The notes under the pieces: model-generated
Seen by the model: the letters and a program-made list of their open reading frames with translations, nothing else
Told to the model about the DNA's origin: nothing
Database searches by the model: none
Translations under genes and position numbers: made by a program
Assembly: GCA_028023455.1 (NCBI GenBank)
Contig: JAQFVV010000113.1
Coordinates: 1,093,768-1,157,767 of the forward strand
Source: Epiperipatus broadwayi
Lineage: Eukaryota > Onychophora > Udeonychophora > Euonychophora > Peripatidae
DNA: 64,000 nt
Direction of reading: 5' to 3'
Shown: one piece after another, positions 48,521-60,302 of the stretch
How the letters are laid out: every line of letters begins with the position of its first letter
Position numbering within the stretch: the first letter of the stretch is position 1

Positions 48521-50423
48521 TTATTTATGCAACTCATCTTGATAGTCTATTTTTAATGGTGCTTCAAAGTCTGTCTCTGTATTTTGAGACATGGTATTTG
48601 TTATGATATCCTTAGATTTAGTAGATCTTCTGTGTACATCCACTCCTGCCATCAGAAGAAGCTGCTCCTGTGTCAATTGATTTGTACTTTGTTTTTGTCT
48701 GGTCCAATGAAGTGTTGATTCATTAGCTGGATAATCTGTTTCACCTGTTTTATTTGTGAGTTTTGTTTTTTTTAATGCTGGTGTGGTAGACTTTGTATCA
48801 TTTTTCTTTGATTTTCTTTCACTATGTTTGTCAGGTTCATTAGTTTGTATAGGCTCTTGATGCAATGTGGATTTTTTCCTCTTGTGCATTCGTTTCTTAG
48901 TCTTTACTTTAATTAATTGGAACTCTTCATCAGAGCAAGGAAATGGTAAGGTATCACTCATGTACTCTGTTTCTGTTTCCTCCTGTGAGGTATAAGATTT
49001 ATTTGGTATAGTATTCATGGAGCTATTTTGACTAGGATCATCAAAGCTGAGATTTTGCTTATTTGTGTTGTTGTCTTCATTATTGAGATCGGAAGAGCAC
49101 ACGTGAGATTTTGGATATCTGTGTTGTTATCTTCATTATTGGGAATAAGTTCATCAAGGCTGAGATTTTGGATATCTGTGTTGTTGTCTTCATTATTGGG
49201 AATAGGTTCATCTACTTTTGTTTTTTCAGGGTTACTTTGCATATTGGAATAGGTTCATCTACTTTTGTTTTTTCAGGGTTACTTTGCATGAGTCTGATTT
49301 CATTATTAGCTATTGGATCTCTACTGCACTGATGCGTTTTCGTTTTTTTAAAACCACATTTTTTACAAAAACGGTTAGGGCATTCTTTGACAAGATGATC
49401 TCTGGCTTTACAAAAAAAACACTGAGGTGAAATGCCTCTGAAAGTAACTATCAAAGGTGAAAAATCGGTTGCATGTAATGTTAGTATATCTGTTGGTTGC
49501 ATATTTTTCTTCAATGACATAGTGAAATGAGCAGTATTGGTTAGAACTGGCTGTGTGGCTCTTTTTTCCCATACATATTTAAAGTTGGCCACAGTTCCAA
49601 CATTTTTTAGTAAATCCTGTAGATCATCAGCTTTAAAGTCTACATGACAGTTCTTAATTTGTCCATTCAAATTTGTAGGTCTATCAATGTCTATGTAACA
49701 AATAAATTTTCCATTAAGAAAGTGAATATGTTTTTCAAATATTTGTTTCTGAGCCACATTATGATATTCTATTGTTTTATATCTGTGATTAGGATGATCT
49801 AGCACTTTGTATATCATTGACCAAAGTTTTTTTTCTGATAGATAAGAATAAAATTCATCAGTAGGAAAATTCATGACTGAAGAATTAGAATCTGTTATAG
49901 CTATAGTAGAGGTTTTAATACTTTTAAATTTTTGAAATGATTTAAGAACTGTTAAAGGAATTGTTTGTATAAATTTTTCACATACAGAAACATAATCTGT
50001 ATTACTAGTTGATAATAAATTTGTATTTTCTTGTTCCATTTGTAGTTCATTGTCAAAATTAAAAATTTCTGTTAAATTTTCTTCTGTAATTACATTGTTA
50101 TCTTGTTCAGATTTTTGCTTTAAAATACTAGCATAAGTTTGTTTAATATTCTTATTTAATTCAATAGAATCAGATGCCTCAGGCAAATTGGTATTTTTAA
50201 ACTTATTTCTTGTTTTAGATAAATCAGATAAGGCTTCAGCCATATTGGATCCAGTTTTTACTTTTGAAAAAGAACTATTGTTAACTTTGACTTTTTCTAG
50301 ATCTTGATAAGAATTATTTTTATCTAAGCTATTATTAGCAATTTTTAAATTAGAATTAGAATCAGAAATATTAGACATTTTAACTCCAATATTCTTCTTT
50401 ATATTAATAACAATTTTGCTCAA
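48521..50423 (-). CDS. LINE copy 1 ORF1: RNA-binding, CCHC-knuckle protein (frame broken by a probable assembly error)
   Basis: Starts at ATG 50423. The N-terminal ~150 residues are Asn/Ser/Lys-rich and look disordered; the middle has an RRM-like region (FICYIDIDRP, IKNCHVDFKADDL) and residues 335-348 form a CX2CX4HX4C knuckle (CFFC, H, C), followed by a second partial Cys/His cluster (CKKC, HQC). The tail has ~20-residue repeats around IPNNEDNNTDIQNL and ends with MAGVDVHRRSTKS, a motif also seen in copy 2. The frame changes twice: at a 47-bp duplication (49243-49289) and at a 19-base Illumina adapter match (49086-49104). Undoing both restores one continuous frame, so the genomic gene may well be intact. 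Confidence 0.85.
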
Positions 50424-50568
50424 AATAGAGCTTACCTTTAAGTGGAAAATTTCCTTTTTCTTTTGGTATACTTTTCACTATCAAATTCAATCAAAAACCA
50501 ATAAAACTTAAGTCTAAAGCAGGAGCTGAAATGAGTCAACTTTCTCTGTCAAGAGCCAAGATGGCTGC

Positions 50569-50657
50569 TCTACTACTACTACTACTACTACTGCTACTAC
50601 TGCTGCTGCTACTGCTGCTGCGGCTGCCACCACCGCCGCCACCACCACCACTACTAT
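50569..50657 (+). repeat. ACT-type array between the two LINE copies
   Basis: CTACTACTACTACTACTACT, then CTGCTGCTGCTACTGC, then GCCACCACCGCCGCCACCACC and CACTACTA. This short, diverged trinucleotide array forms both the 5' boundary of copy 1 and the 3' boundary of copy 2, in the same orientation as the array at 43.85 kb. Confidence 0.9.
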
Positions 50658-50806
50658 ACATAATAATTTATATATATAAAGTAAACAAATATTACATGAA
50701 TCATAAAGAGAAGAAAAAAAATTGGGGCATGAAAATTAATGAGTAAGCTATTCATTGATGGTTGTAATAGTTTTTTTAGTCCATTGCTGATTTTGTTTAA
50801 GAGTTA

Positions 50807-53800
50807 TTATTGTGGAGATAATTTTATGAGGCTCCAGGTGGCATTGACTATATCCACTGGGGCCAAAGAATGATCTCTCATTTTAATTTTTAGGATTTTA
50901 TTTTCAAAAAGAGATTTATATTTTCGTGATGTTGGATTAAAAACAAAGTGACATCTTAAGAACCAGAGAGTAAAAATGATAAAGATGGACAGCCTTATAT
51001 TGGGAAATATTCCGTTTTGAATATTTTCTATTAAGATGTCACATATTGGTTTAGAATTATAAATGAGTGTGGGTATCAGTTGTCTATATATATGTAAGGC
51101 ATTGCAGTGATATAAAAAATGTTGCATTGTTTCATCCTCCCTACCACATAGGGACAGATAGGATGAATGTTAGTATATTTCCTCTTATTGAAAAGAAATT
51201 CACTTGTTGGTAATGCATCTATGTTAATTTTGATGAGGAAGTCTAAGTATTTAGGTTCTAGATACCAAAATTTAAATTTTTGAATTAAAGATTTGTTTGT
51301 TAGTTTAAGTGTACTATCTGGTGTCTGAAGCAGATCTAGGTTAGTCATATTTTGATATGCATCCCAGTACTTAATTTTTGCTGTAAACATATTATCTGGT
51401 AATTTGTATTGACATATGTTTTTAATTAGGTTATTAATAAACTTATTGTTAATAGGTGGAGGTGTGTCAGTAGGAGATATTGGAATGAAAACCTGAAAAT
51501 TCTGAAAGTTAGTGCAGATTTTAAATAGTGTATTATAGGATTTTTGATAATAAAAGGTATTTATTGAATGCAAAGATAAGCCATTAAATTTTAGATGCTT
51601 TTGGAGTTTATTAATGCTAATAGAAATTGTCTTCTGGTTCCAGATCAATTTAGTACATAGAGAATTGATTTTCTTAATGAATGAGGTTGTGAATTTAATG
51701 GTGGATGAATAGAAATTAATTTTGGGATAGATTAGCATGTTAATTAGAGATATCTTGCTGTGTATTGAAAGATAAGCTTTAGTTAGAGAATTAATAATTT
51801 TTTGTATAGAAATGATTAATTGATTTTGTATATTTATTCTCATTATATTTACTGATTGATGGAAGGGTATTCCCAGAAAGTTATGAGGTCGGGTTTCAAC
51901 TTTTGTTTTAATTGGAGTGCCAGTAAGTATGGACCATGTGGCCATTTTTTCGGGATTGAATTTTAGAGTATAATCTTTTGTGTATTTTTTTAATATGTTA
52001 TGTAGTTTTGGTAACAATTTCTGTGAGGGAAGAAAAACAGTTATGTCATCCATGAATGAAATATGGTTAATTGTACGGTTTAAAAAAATTGTGTGTATTC
52101 CCAGTAGTTCAGTTTCAATTTGAAGTAAGAGGGGATTAATGTAGGTGATGAAGAGGAGGGCACTAAGGGGTGAACCTTGGGGAATTGAATTATGTGGAGT
52201 GAATTCTGATGACATTTTTCCATTTAAGGTGATGTGTATGTTTCTATTTATAAAGAGATTAGCTAAAATATACATAATTGGAATCGGGATTCCATGACTA
52301 CCAAGCACTTCTAAGAGTTTTTCAATAGGCACAGAATCAAAGGCAGCTTCAATATCTAATTGTACTGCAATAGGTGCAGCTTTTCTATGGTGGTGGATGT
52401 CATCAGTTAGTGCCCTAAATAAGACATGAGCCTCGGGGATGGATGAGCCTTTTTTGGCAAACTGAAATTTAGATAGAGTAGGTAATATAAGAGGCTGGAT
52501 TTTATCTTTAATAATGGATTCTATTATTTTAATGATTAGTGGGGACATAGATATAAGTCTAAGATTATTGAGAGGGGAGGGTAGTAAAGGTTTTTTTAGA
52601 AAGGGCACTAGTGAGACAGGATAGAGTAGTTCTATACTATGAATTTGATTTGACAAGTAATGTAGCATATTGTAAATTATGGGAATAGTAAAGTGGCTAA
52701 GGTGTTCAAGCAAAAATTTCGGAATGGCATGTGTTCCTGGATGCGAGTTGTTTGGAATAGTTTTTAATTTATTTGCAATGTCTTCTTTAGATATATTAAG
52801 GATAGTTTGTGACATACCAAAATAAAGTGGAGCGAGAATTGGCATAGGTAGCTTTTAAAATTTAGTTTTAAAATATTGTTTAATTGGTGGAAGCATATTT
52901 ATTCCGGTAATCATTTTATCATTTATTAATATGGATGAGGGTGTGATTATATTAGAATTATAACTTAATGCCCATTTGATATATGCCCTTGACCAGTCAT
53001 GGGTGTTTTTTAAAAAGATTTTGGCTTTTTTAATAGAAAGATAATTAGCTAGTGTGACTTGTGTCTGTTTGAACTCTTGCTTTAGTAACATTATGGTATT
53101 AACTGAATTTGAGCTGGTAGGTGTGCTTTTTAGCTTCATATGCAGTATATCTAATTTTTTGCTAAGTGCAGTAGGAGAAGGATTTCTTGCAGTATAATGT
53201 TTGATGTTAGAAGCTAAAATATTAATGAAGGAAAACCAAGCTTCTGTTGGTTGGAGTGAAAGTATGTCAATTTTTTTAAAATAAATGTATGCGTTAGATA
53301 TTATGGCTTCAGGAGCATTTGTTTTTAATAATAAACGGGTGATATTGTTCAGTAAAAGTGTTGAGTGTATCTGCATATCTAAATTTAATACGACATTAAG
53401 GGCATGATGGTCAGAAAAAGCTACTGGGTTTAGGGAGGGCGTAATTATAAAGTGCAATTCAGGAGAGTAAAAGAGTAGATCTATTAATGATGAATGATTT
53501 TTAGTGAAAAATGATATTGTATTTGATGAAAAGAAACCTTCTGAGCTCATTAGCCTTTTGTTAATTTTATGAAGATATTTCATCGTAAATCTTGGTATGA
53601 CATATTAAAGTCACCCAAGAGAATTATGGGGTATGGATTTGTTGCTAGTGTTAAATTAATTATGTTAATAAGCTGGTATATGAGTATTGGTTGATTATAT
53701 AAGTATAATGCTATAATATTTATTGTGCATGCTGCATTATGAAGAGTGATGATAATCATGTGTTGATCAATATATAAGATGTTGAAAGATTGAAATGGAG

Positions 53801-54056
53801 AATTCCTATTGATGAGTACTCCTATTCCTGCAGCTGAATAGTTTGATGTGGAAAATCTGGTATATCCAAACTTGGCAAGATGCTGCTCAGGTTTAAAAGG
53901 AGAACTTACTGAGCATTTGGTTTCTGTAAAAAAAAGAATATGTGGTGTGAATTGCCGAATCCAACTGGTAATGGCAAACATTCTATGGGGTGAGTTTATC
54001 CCTCTGACATTAACTTCAGTAATTGATACTAGCATGAGTAATTCTAGATTGTACAA
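50807..54056 (-). pseudogene. LINE copy 2 ORF2: APE/RT with three breaks
   Basis: APE part at 53580-54056 (EVNVRGIN, FTETKC, LLGDFNMSY), then a frameshift at about 53580; the next part (52855-53583) carries FSDHHAL and ends in a nonsense TAA at 52855-52857 where copy 1 has CAA; RT follows in the same frame (51076-52845) with QLDIEAAFDSVP, SIPQGSPLSALLF and ISFMDDITVF, so the box reads FMDD rather than YMDD. A one-base frameshift near 51140 cuts the C-terminal Cys/His motif; the remainder (50807-51127) ends like copy 1 (VNATWSLIKL). The original ATG is probably 54026 (MLVSITEVNV), not 54056. Confidence 0.9.
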
Positions 54057-54561
54057 TGATTATGGTAATTTGTTGTATATGCATAATGTTTGCAGTTGTT
54101 AATGATCTTGGTAGTGGAAAGTAAGATTTTATGGAGTAAGTATAGTCATATGAAGACTGGAACAGTCTATCCAATGTAACAGTGGGATAGGATGTTAATG
54201 GAAGGTAATAATTTTGTATAGTTTATAATGAGAACAGATATAGCATGTTTAATAATAAAAGGAAAAATGTATTAGTGAGTTTATAATTTATAGATATATG
54301 TGTTTGTTTATTATAAAATTTATGTTTATTTAGTTTACGGGTATAAGATGTAATTATGTGTGGTTGTTTGTCATGTAGTGTGTGTATAATATTATTAATG
54401 TGATATATGTATTTTAGCTGGGTAAGTGTAATCAGCAATGAACCCCTACCAAACATAAAAATTAACAAAAAAATCATTACAACAGAGTATTTAACACAAA
54501 TTGGAAAAAATAAAAATAAAATAAAAACGGTTGGATATAGTTCTTCATTCATGATATATCA

Positions 54562-56427
54562 CTAAGTTTTGTTTGGTTTAATGTGTCCAGGATAATTTGC
54601 ATTAGGATTATCTGATGTGTGTTCAGTACTAACTTTTATTTTTTTATGTGTTCTTCTGTGGATATCAACACCAGCTAACTATAACTGCTGTTATGGTGTT
54701 GAAGTGGAAGCAACTGAACGCAATTGTCTATCCGAGTGTGTGTCCGTTGGAGTTCCTGTTATTTGGAGGTCAGAGTTATTAGATTTTATTTTCTTTTTTA
54801 AACGGAGTGGATTGCTTTGTTAGAGCATGATTCACTGGTGATTTATATTTTATAGCGGTAGATTGATTATTATTATCTTGAATCGATTCAGTTACATCAA
54901 TTCCCTTTTTTCTTTTTGCAATTTTTTTATTTTTTGTTACTAATTGAAACGGAATGGAATCTTCCGCGAAAATATCTTCAAGCTCACTTGATGAGGATGA
55001 GCTAATATTCTCATCATCAAGTTCTGAGTTACTAATTATTGGTACATCCAGGTGTATTGGTATTGATTGTTTGCCAGAGATAATCAAGGTTGATGAATCC
55101 CGGGTTTGTGGTAACTCCGTTTGGGTATTATCATTATCTCCTGTTTGACTTAAAGTTGGTGTTATTTTGATGTTGATATTTTCATTATATTTTGTTGTAT
55201 TTAATTGGCTCCAGCAACGATGTGTTCTTGAGTGTTTTAATCCGCATTTTGACATACTTTGGTAGGGCATTCTTGTATTAAATGCGATCGTTGTTTGCAA
55301 TGAAAGCACTGGGTTGGTAAACCTCTGAAAGTGACGATTACTGGTGAGATGTCTGTTTCATGTGCAGTTGGTATATCACTAGGTGTAACATTCTTGTTTA
55401 ATGTTATGCTAAACGTCGCAATATTTAAAAATACTGGGATAACTGTATTTTTATCAAGCAGATATTTAAAGTTTGTTATTTTCCCGTATTTTGAAAGAAT
55501 TAATTGCAAGTCAATTTCTTTAAAATGAACGTGGCAGTTTTTGATTCTTCCTTGTAGAGATAGGGGTCGCTCCACATCGATGTAACAAAGGATTCTTGAG
55601 TTCAAAAATTTAATATTATTTTTGAAAATATTCCTTTGCGTTTTATTATGGAATTCTATGCATAAATATCTATTATTAGGATGTTATAATATTTTATAAA
55701 TAAATGTCCATAATTTTTTTTCCGTCAAAAGTTGATAAAATTCATCCATAGGAAATTTAAATAAATCGCATTCCGTGTTTGTAACTGCCATTATTAACGT
55801 TTTCTCGCTATGAAATTTTTGGAATGATCTAAAGAGACTTTGAGGTATGGTTTGGTTAAAATTATTTGTGTACTGAGCATATAATTCCGAAGTAATTAAT
55901 TGGGTATCATCTGGAATTATATTTACATTATTTTGTTCGTCTTCATTATCATTTTCTAAGCCTAATACTTCTGTTAAGTATTCAGTTGAATTCTGCACGT
56001 TACTGGTAATATTATCGGCATGAGATTTAACTGCTCTAGCATACGAATTATTTTCTTTTATTTGATTTTCCTTTAGGTCTTGTTTGAAAAAGTGTTGATT
56101 ATTGTCTGATTTTTGCATAAGGTTATTAGCATTAATATTATTAGTTGTTTTCGGTAATTCTGGGAAACTGTCCATGTTTTCGATAGACTCTTGCATGCTC
56201 ATTTGAACGTTAACAGAGCCGAACGTTTTCTTAGGTTTCATTAGCTTAGCTTGCGGTTTCACTTGATTACTAGTTTGAATTGTGTTATTCAATTTATTTT
56301 GGTTATTGATTGTAATTTGAACATCTTCAGTTTGAAATGATGAATTATTATTAGACATAACAGAATTATTTGTAGGCTCACTTACGTTTGTCATTTGATT
56401 TAGAAGCAACGAGTCTTTCGACTCCAT
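54562..56427 (-). pseudogene. LINE copy 2 ORF1 with several breaks
   Basis: Segments: 55684-56427 (Asn/Gln-rich N-terminus; ends TFIYKIL then TAA), continuing in the same frame at 55237-55605 (ILCYIDVERP, IKNCHVHFKE, knuckle CFHCKQRSHLIQEC at the end), a frameshift at about 55255, then 54779-55309 (KCGLKHSRTHRC, an acidic SSSSSSELEDIF stretch, a basic KNKKIAKRKK stretch), a further shift at about 54779, and a last decayed part with LAGVDIHRRTHKK ending at 54562. Domain order matches copy 1 ORF1. None of these breaks shows adapter sequence, so they look like genuine decay. Confidence 0.82.
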
Positions 56428-56627
56428 AGTTATAGAACAGATAAATTAAATCTGTCAGATTTTAAAAAAGGAAGTAGATTTTACCTACCTAATTGTTTAT
56501 TCCGGTGTAATAAACTATAATGATAAAAGTATCAACCACAAGTAGACTCAAATAGTAGAATTTCAATGAAAATTTTAAAATTATTCTGGAGCCAAAACGA
56601 CGTGCTTGTGAGGCATGGTGGCCATCT

Positions 56628-56688
56628 TGACTACTACTACTACTACTACTACTACTATGACTACGACTACGACTATGACTACTACTAT

Positions 56689-56718
<30 letters not shown>
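56628..56718 (+). repeat. ACT-type array at the 5' end of LINE copy 2
   Basis: GACTACTACT... with ATGACTACGACTACGAC and CTATTACTAC interruptions, about 90 bp. It meets the LINE 5' end (minus strand CAAGATGGCCACCATGCC) on one side and the plus-strand LINE fragment on the other. Confidence 0.9.
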
Positions 56719-56720
<2 letters not shown>

Positions 56721-57822
56721 GCATCAATGATCAATCATATAAAAACCACAGATCCACAGATATCTCTTCAGACAATATACAAGCATTCATACTGGCAAAT
56801 TTATTCATTAATCCATCCAAATCCAAGTCATGACATCAATCTGACAATGCTGAAAATCAATAGTCTACAATTACTCCGTAAGTTTAAAAAATGGTCCCTG
56901 GAGCCAAAGTATTTCAATTTTTTTGCTGAGACTAAACCTACATACACTGCCCTTGATATATTTTCTGAGCTATCGGAGACTATACATGAACATTGATCCT
57001 TTTTGTCCCCTGTGTCACAGGGCTGAAGAAACACAGGAACATCTACTCTATCTTTGTCCGGCACTAGACTGAATTTGATTTATTATGATAGGAGCATATA
57101 GACAATCTAACACAATCCTTCAAACAATCTTAATTCATATTGCAAAGGCTCTATTCCATCAGTCCATGCAGTCACTTTTGTGCTTTATGCATACTGGTGC
57201 ACTAGATGCACATTCACTTTAGGTAACAACACAAGGCGACATCCATCAACTTTCAATATCAAACTGGCAAAACTATGAGCCAGAGACAATAAAATTGCAC
57301 ATCCAGACATCTATGCAGCAACCTGGTCACTGATAACACAACAATCAAACCTCTAAGATGGCTAAATAATCAACAATCTATGCCATCAACCAATATTTAA
57401 AAAAATAAGAAAGAAATGTGGCAATTATCTACAAATAAAAAAACAGAATGTTGTCTTTGATTGCATACTATTAATATAGAGAACAGTAACAACAAAATCA
57501 GAACTCAAATACTGGAAAGCAAACTAAACCCAGCACTGCAATATACATACAAGTTGAAGTTTTGCAAATTGAACAATGATAACCCAAGACTTTTGAGCAC
57601 TCTGATTACAGCAAGCAATGCTCATAAATGTAACATATACATATGTATTTTCACCCCCCTTAACAATGTTTAAATATCTTTCCCTCCTAATTTAATTTTT
57701 TTTGTACATCACAGATACAAACTTAAACTTGGTTTAATCACTAGCAATGTAAATATATGTATACAAAGTGTCTCATAGCAAATGTAACCCTATGGTCATC
57801 AATAAAGTTCTTTTCTTTGAAA
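56719..57822 (+). pseudogene. Related LINE, 3' fragment on the plus strand
   Basis: Coding remnants match the C-terminus of ORF2 of copies 1 and 2: LLRKFKKWSLEPKYFNFF (for KFKFWYLEPKYLDFL), then after a one-base shift NIDPFCPLCHRAEETQEH with LLYLCPALD (CX2CX8HX4C), and later FVLYAYWCTRCTF and IYAATWSLI before a stop near 57355. The 3' UTR continues to ATCAATAAAGTTC and AACATAATAATAAT, merging into (AAT)n at 57823. Thus a diverged subfamily of the same clade ends in (AAT)n rather than (ACT)n. Its 5' break is exactly at the ACT array. Confidence 0.85.
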
Positions 57823-58282
<460 letters not shown>

Positions 58283-59526
58283 ATTATTCAATTCAATTCA
58301 ATTCAATTTATTTATCGTACAAAACTACAGCATTAAGCCAATTACAGAATTGCACTATAATAACTATACAATAATATACATAAACAATATACATAAATGA
58401 GTAAAAATGATGAAAATAATATAATTATATGCCATACTTTTTTACAAGATAAGTAACAAATTTTTTAAAGTCTAAAGAAAAAATATTTTCATTAATAAAA
58501 TCATGATTATAGGTATTAGGCAAACGAAGCAAAGGTGAAAATTTTAATATGTTAGAGCGACAAACCTTAATATAAAATAAAGTAAATGTACGTGTTTTAT
58601 GTAAACAATTATTAAACGCAATATTTGAAATTTTGTTAGTTAATATAATTTTTTGATTCACAAGATTATATAAAATTTTAAGATCTCTCATTTTTCTTCT
58701 AATGGATAGGGATAGATAATGGTCTTTTAATTTAATGTACTTAGAAAATTTGTCATAAACCAATTGAATTTTGATAATATCTCGTTTGGAACTGGGATTC
58801 CAAACGACAGATCCATATTCTAAAATTGGCAAAACCAAAGAGAGAAACAATTTATATTTTGTAAAACTACTAAATTGTCTACCATGCCTTAAAAATTGCA
58901 CCCATAATTTTAAAAGCCTTATTTACTACATTTTCAATATGATGATGAAATGATCCATTGCTTGCAAAAATAATTCCAAGGTCTTTCTGAGTATCAACAA
59001 ACTTTATATTATGATCTTCAATATAATAAGGACAAATTATCATTTCAGATTTTTTGGAATAAGAAACTGTTGAACACTTATCCATATTAATATCCATTTT
59101 ATTATCTCTACACCATTTCACAAAACTATTGATATCTTTTTGTAATAATATGCAATCATTAATTGAGTTTATATTCCTAAAAATTTTACAATCATCTGCA
59201 TAACATAAAATATGCGAAAATTCTAAACTCTCTCCCAAATCATCAATATAAATGTTAAACAATAATGGTGCAAGGATACTGCCCTGAGGTACTCCTATAT
59301 TACAATAATATGGATTAGAAGAATTATTCTTAAACTTTACATAAGCTGTTCTCTTCTTAATAAAAGATTCAAACCATGCAACCAAATTATAGGAAAAACC
59401 TAATTTATACATTTTGAAAAGCAACCTGGAATGATCCACTTTATCAAATGCCTTGGATAAATCAAAATAAACAACATCTAAACGACATTGATTCTCAAAG
59501 GCATTAGCAATGTGATCAGTTATTGT
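58283..59526 (-). pseudogene. Jockey/CR1-like LINE, 5'-truncated, one frameshift
   Basis: Read on the minus strand from the 5' break at about 59526: ITDHIANAFENQ, motif A VVYFDLSKAFDKVDHSRLL, motif B GVPQGSILAPLLFNIYIDDL, motif C LCYADDCKIF (YADD), thumb TQKDLGIIF, then a frameshift near 58890, and the terminal part LVLPILEYGSVVWNPSSKRD with the C-terminal helices, ending at 58425. The 3' UTR is ~140 bp, with tandem AATTG units leading into (ATT)n. This is a different clade from the copies at 45-57 kb. The endonuclease and 5' half of RT are missing. Confidence 0.9.
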
Positions 59527-59552
59527 TAATAATAATAATAATAATAATAATT
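59527..59552 (+). repeat. (AAT)n tract at the 5' break of the Jockey/CR1-like LINE
   Basis: About eight AAT units. The LINE fragment is therefore flanked on both sides by the same trinucleotide repeat, as expected if it inserted into a pre-existing (AAT)n array. Confidence 0.85.
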
Positions 59553-60074
59553 GTTGTTATTTTAATATAACCAGATCAGAACAGATTTGAAATAAGTCTT
59601 AAAACTGCCTAATTGTAAAATAAAGTTTTACGAATAGTTTTCTGAAGTGAACGGTAATGATTTCCTTGTGGTTATTTAAACAATGTCATTAACATCAGAT
59701 TCAACGTGTCATAAGTTATTTAATCCATTAGTATTAGTAATAATTGTATAAAATGGTTAAGTAAACGGGTAAAAAATTGATATCATTCAAATTTATTAAT
59801 ACTCTTTTCTGAAAGCGCAGAGCGTGGGGTGAGAGGCAAAATGTTTTTTATAGTAATAAATAAAAATAAATATTAAGTTACACAATAGTTTACCTTTATT
59901 TGTATTATCTAAAACAAAGCAATGAATCCGAAACAAACATTCCAGAAGTTAAGAGTCCTTTTTAAAATATCATCAACCACTGTATTACCTTTAAATAAAA
60001 ATAATTATTTTACATGTATTCTAGAATTAAAAAGTCGCATGTAAATATTATCACATTTTTATTGTAAAACTTAC
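59553..60074. other. Probable SLC23 intron and AT-rich DNA
   Basis: Lies downstream (minus sense) of the exon's splice donor. I looked for the next SLC23 exon and saw nothing convincing. Confidence 0.35.
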
Positions 60075-60302
60075 CAGTTTGTATAACTTCCATATTTTCA
60101 GTTAACCATTGAGGGATTAAGCAAACCCATAAAATCGCAAATCCTAAGACAAAAAGATTTCGTCTTGACGTTACATCTATCATTCTTTATATTTGCAAGA
60201 GCAATTCCAACAAACATACTGGCTCCAATGCAAATTATTCCACCAATAACAGGATCTGGAATAGTAATAAAAATAGCACCAAATTTTCCCAGAGTTCCTA
60301 AT
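60075..60302 (-). CDS. Exon of an SLC23-family nucleobase/ascorbate transporter (one frameshift)
   Basis: On the minus strand, LGTLGKFGAIFITIPDPVIGG and the membrane segment IICIGASMFVGIALANIKN match the conserved part of SLC23 (SVCT-type) transporters, where LGTIGKF and PDPxxGG are family landmarks. The continuation IDVTSRRNLFVLGFAI, LIPQWLTEN and VIQTG lies in another frame, one base out, with the shift at about 60179-60184. The exon ends ACTG at 60075 and is followed by the donor GTAAG (60070-60074). The acceptor is less sure; an AG about 60303-60304 would keep the frame open. SLC23 proteins are multi-pass plasma-membrane, often Na+-coupled carriers of ascorbate or nucleobases. The extra base could be a sequencing error or mark a pseudogene. 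Confidence 0.8.

Larger units (their letters stand above)
50658..56627 (-). mobile_element. APE-type LINE, copy 2 (full length, decayed)
   Basis: Same architecture and family as copy 1, in the same orientation directly upstream of it: 5' leader (about 56428-56627), ORF1 (about 54562-56427), ORF2 (50807-54056), 3' UTR (50658-50806). Protein similarity to copy 1 is high in RT and moderate in ORF1, so the two are distinct lineages or ages. At least six breaks lie in the frames. Trinucleotide arrays flank both ends. Confidence 0.88.

Noticed and set aside
48259-48537. A separate 92-codon gene between LINE ORF1 and ORF2
   Set aside because: It lies in the inter-ORF spacer, has no counterpart in copy 2 and no recognisable motif.
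45491-52857. Reassigned genetic code in which TAA means Gln, suggested by two TAA/CAA differences
   Set aside because: Other breaks in the same elements are frameshifts or stops where the relative has a different residue (for example Asp at 55684), and the window looks metazoan. Ordinary mutation is enough.
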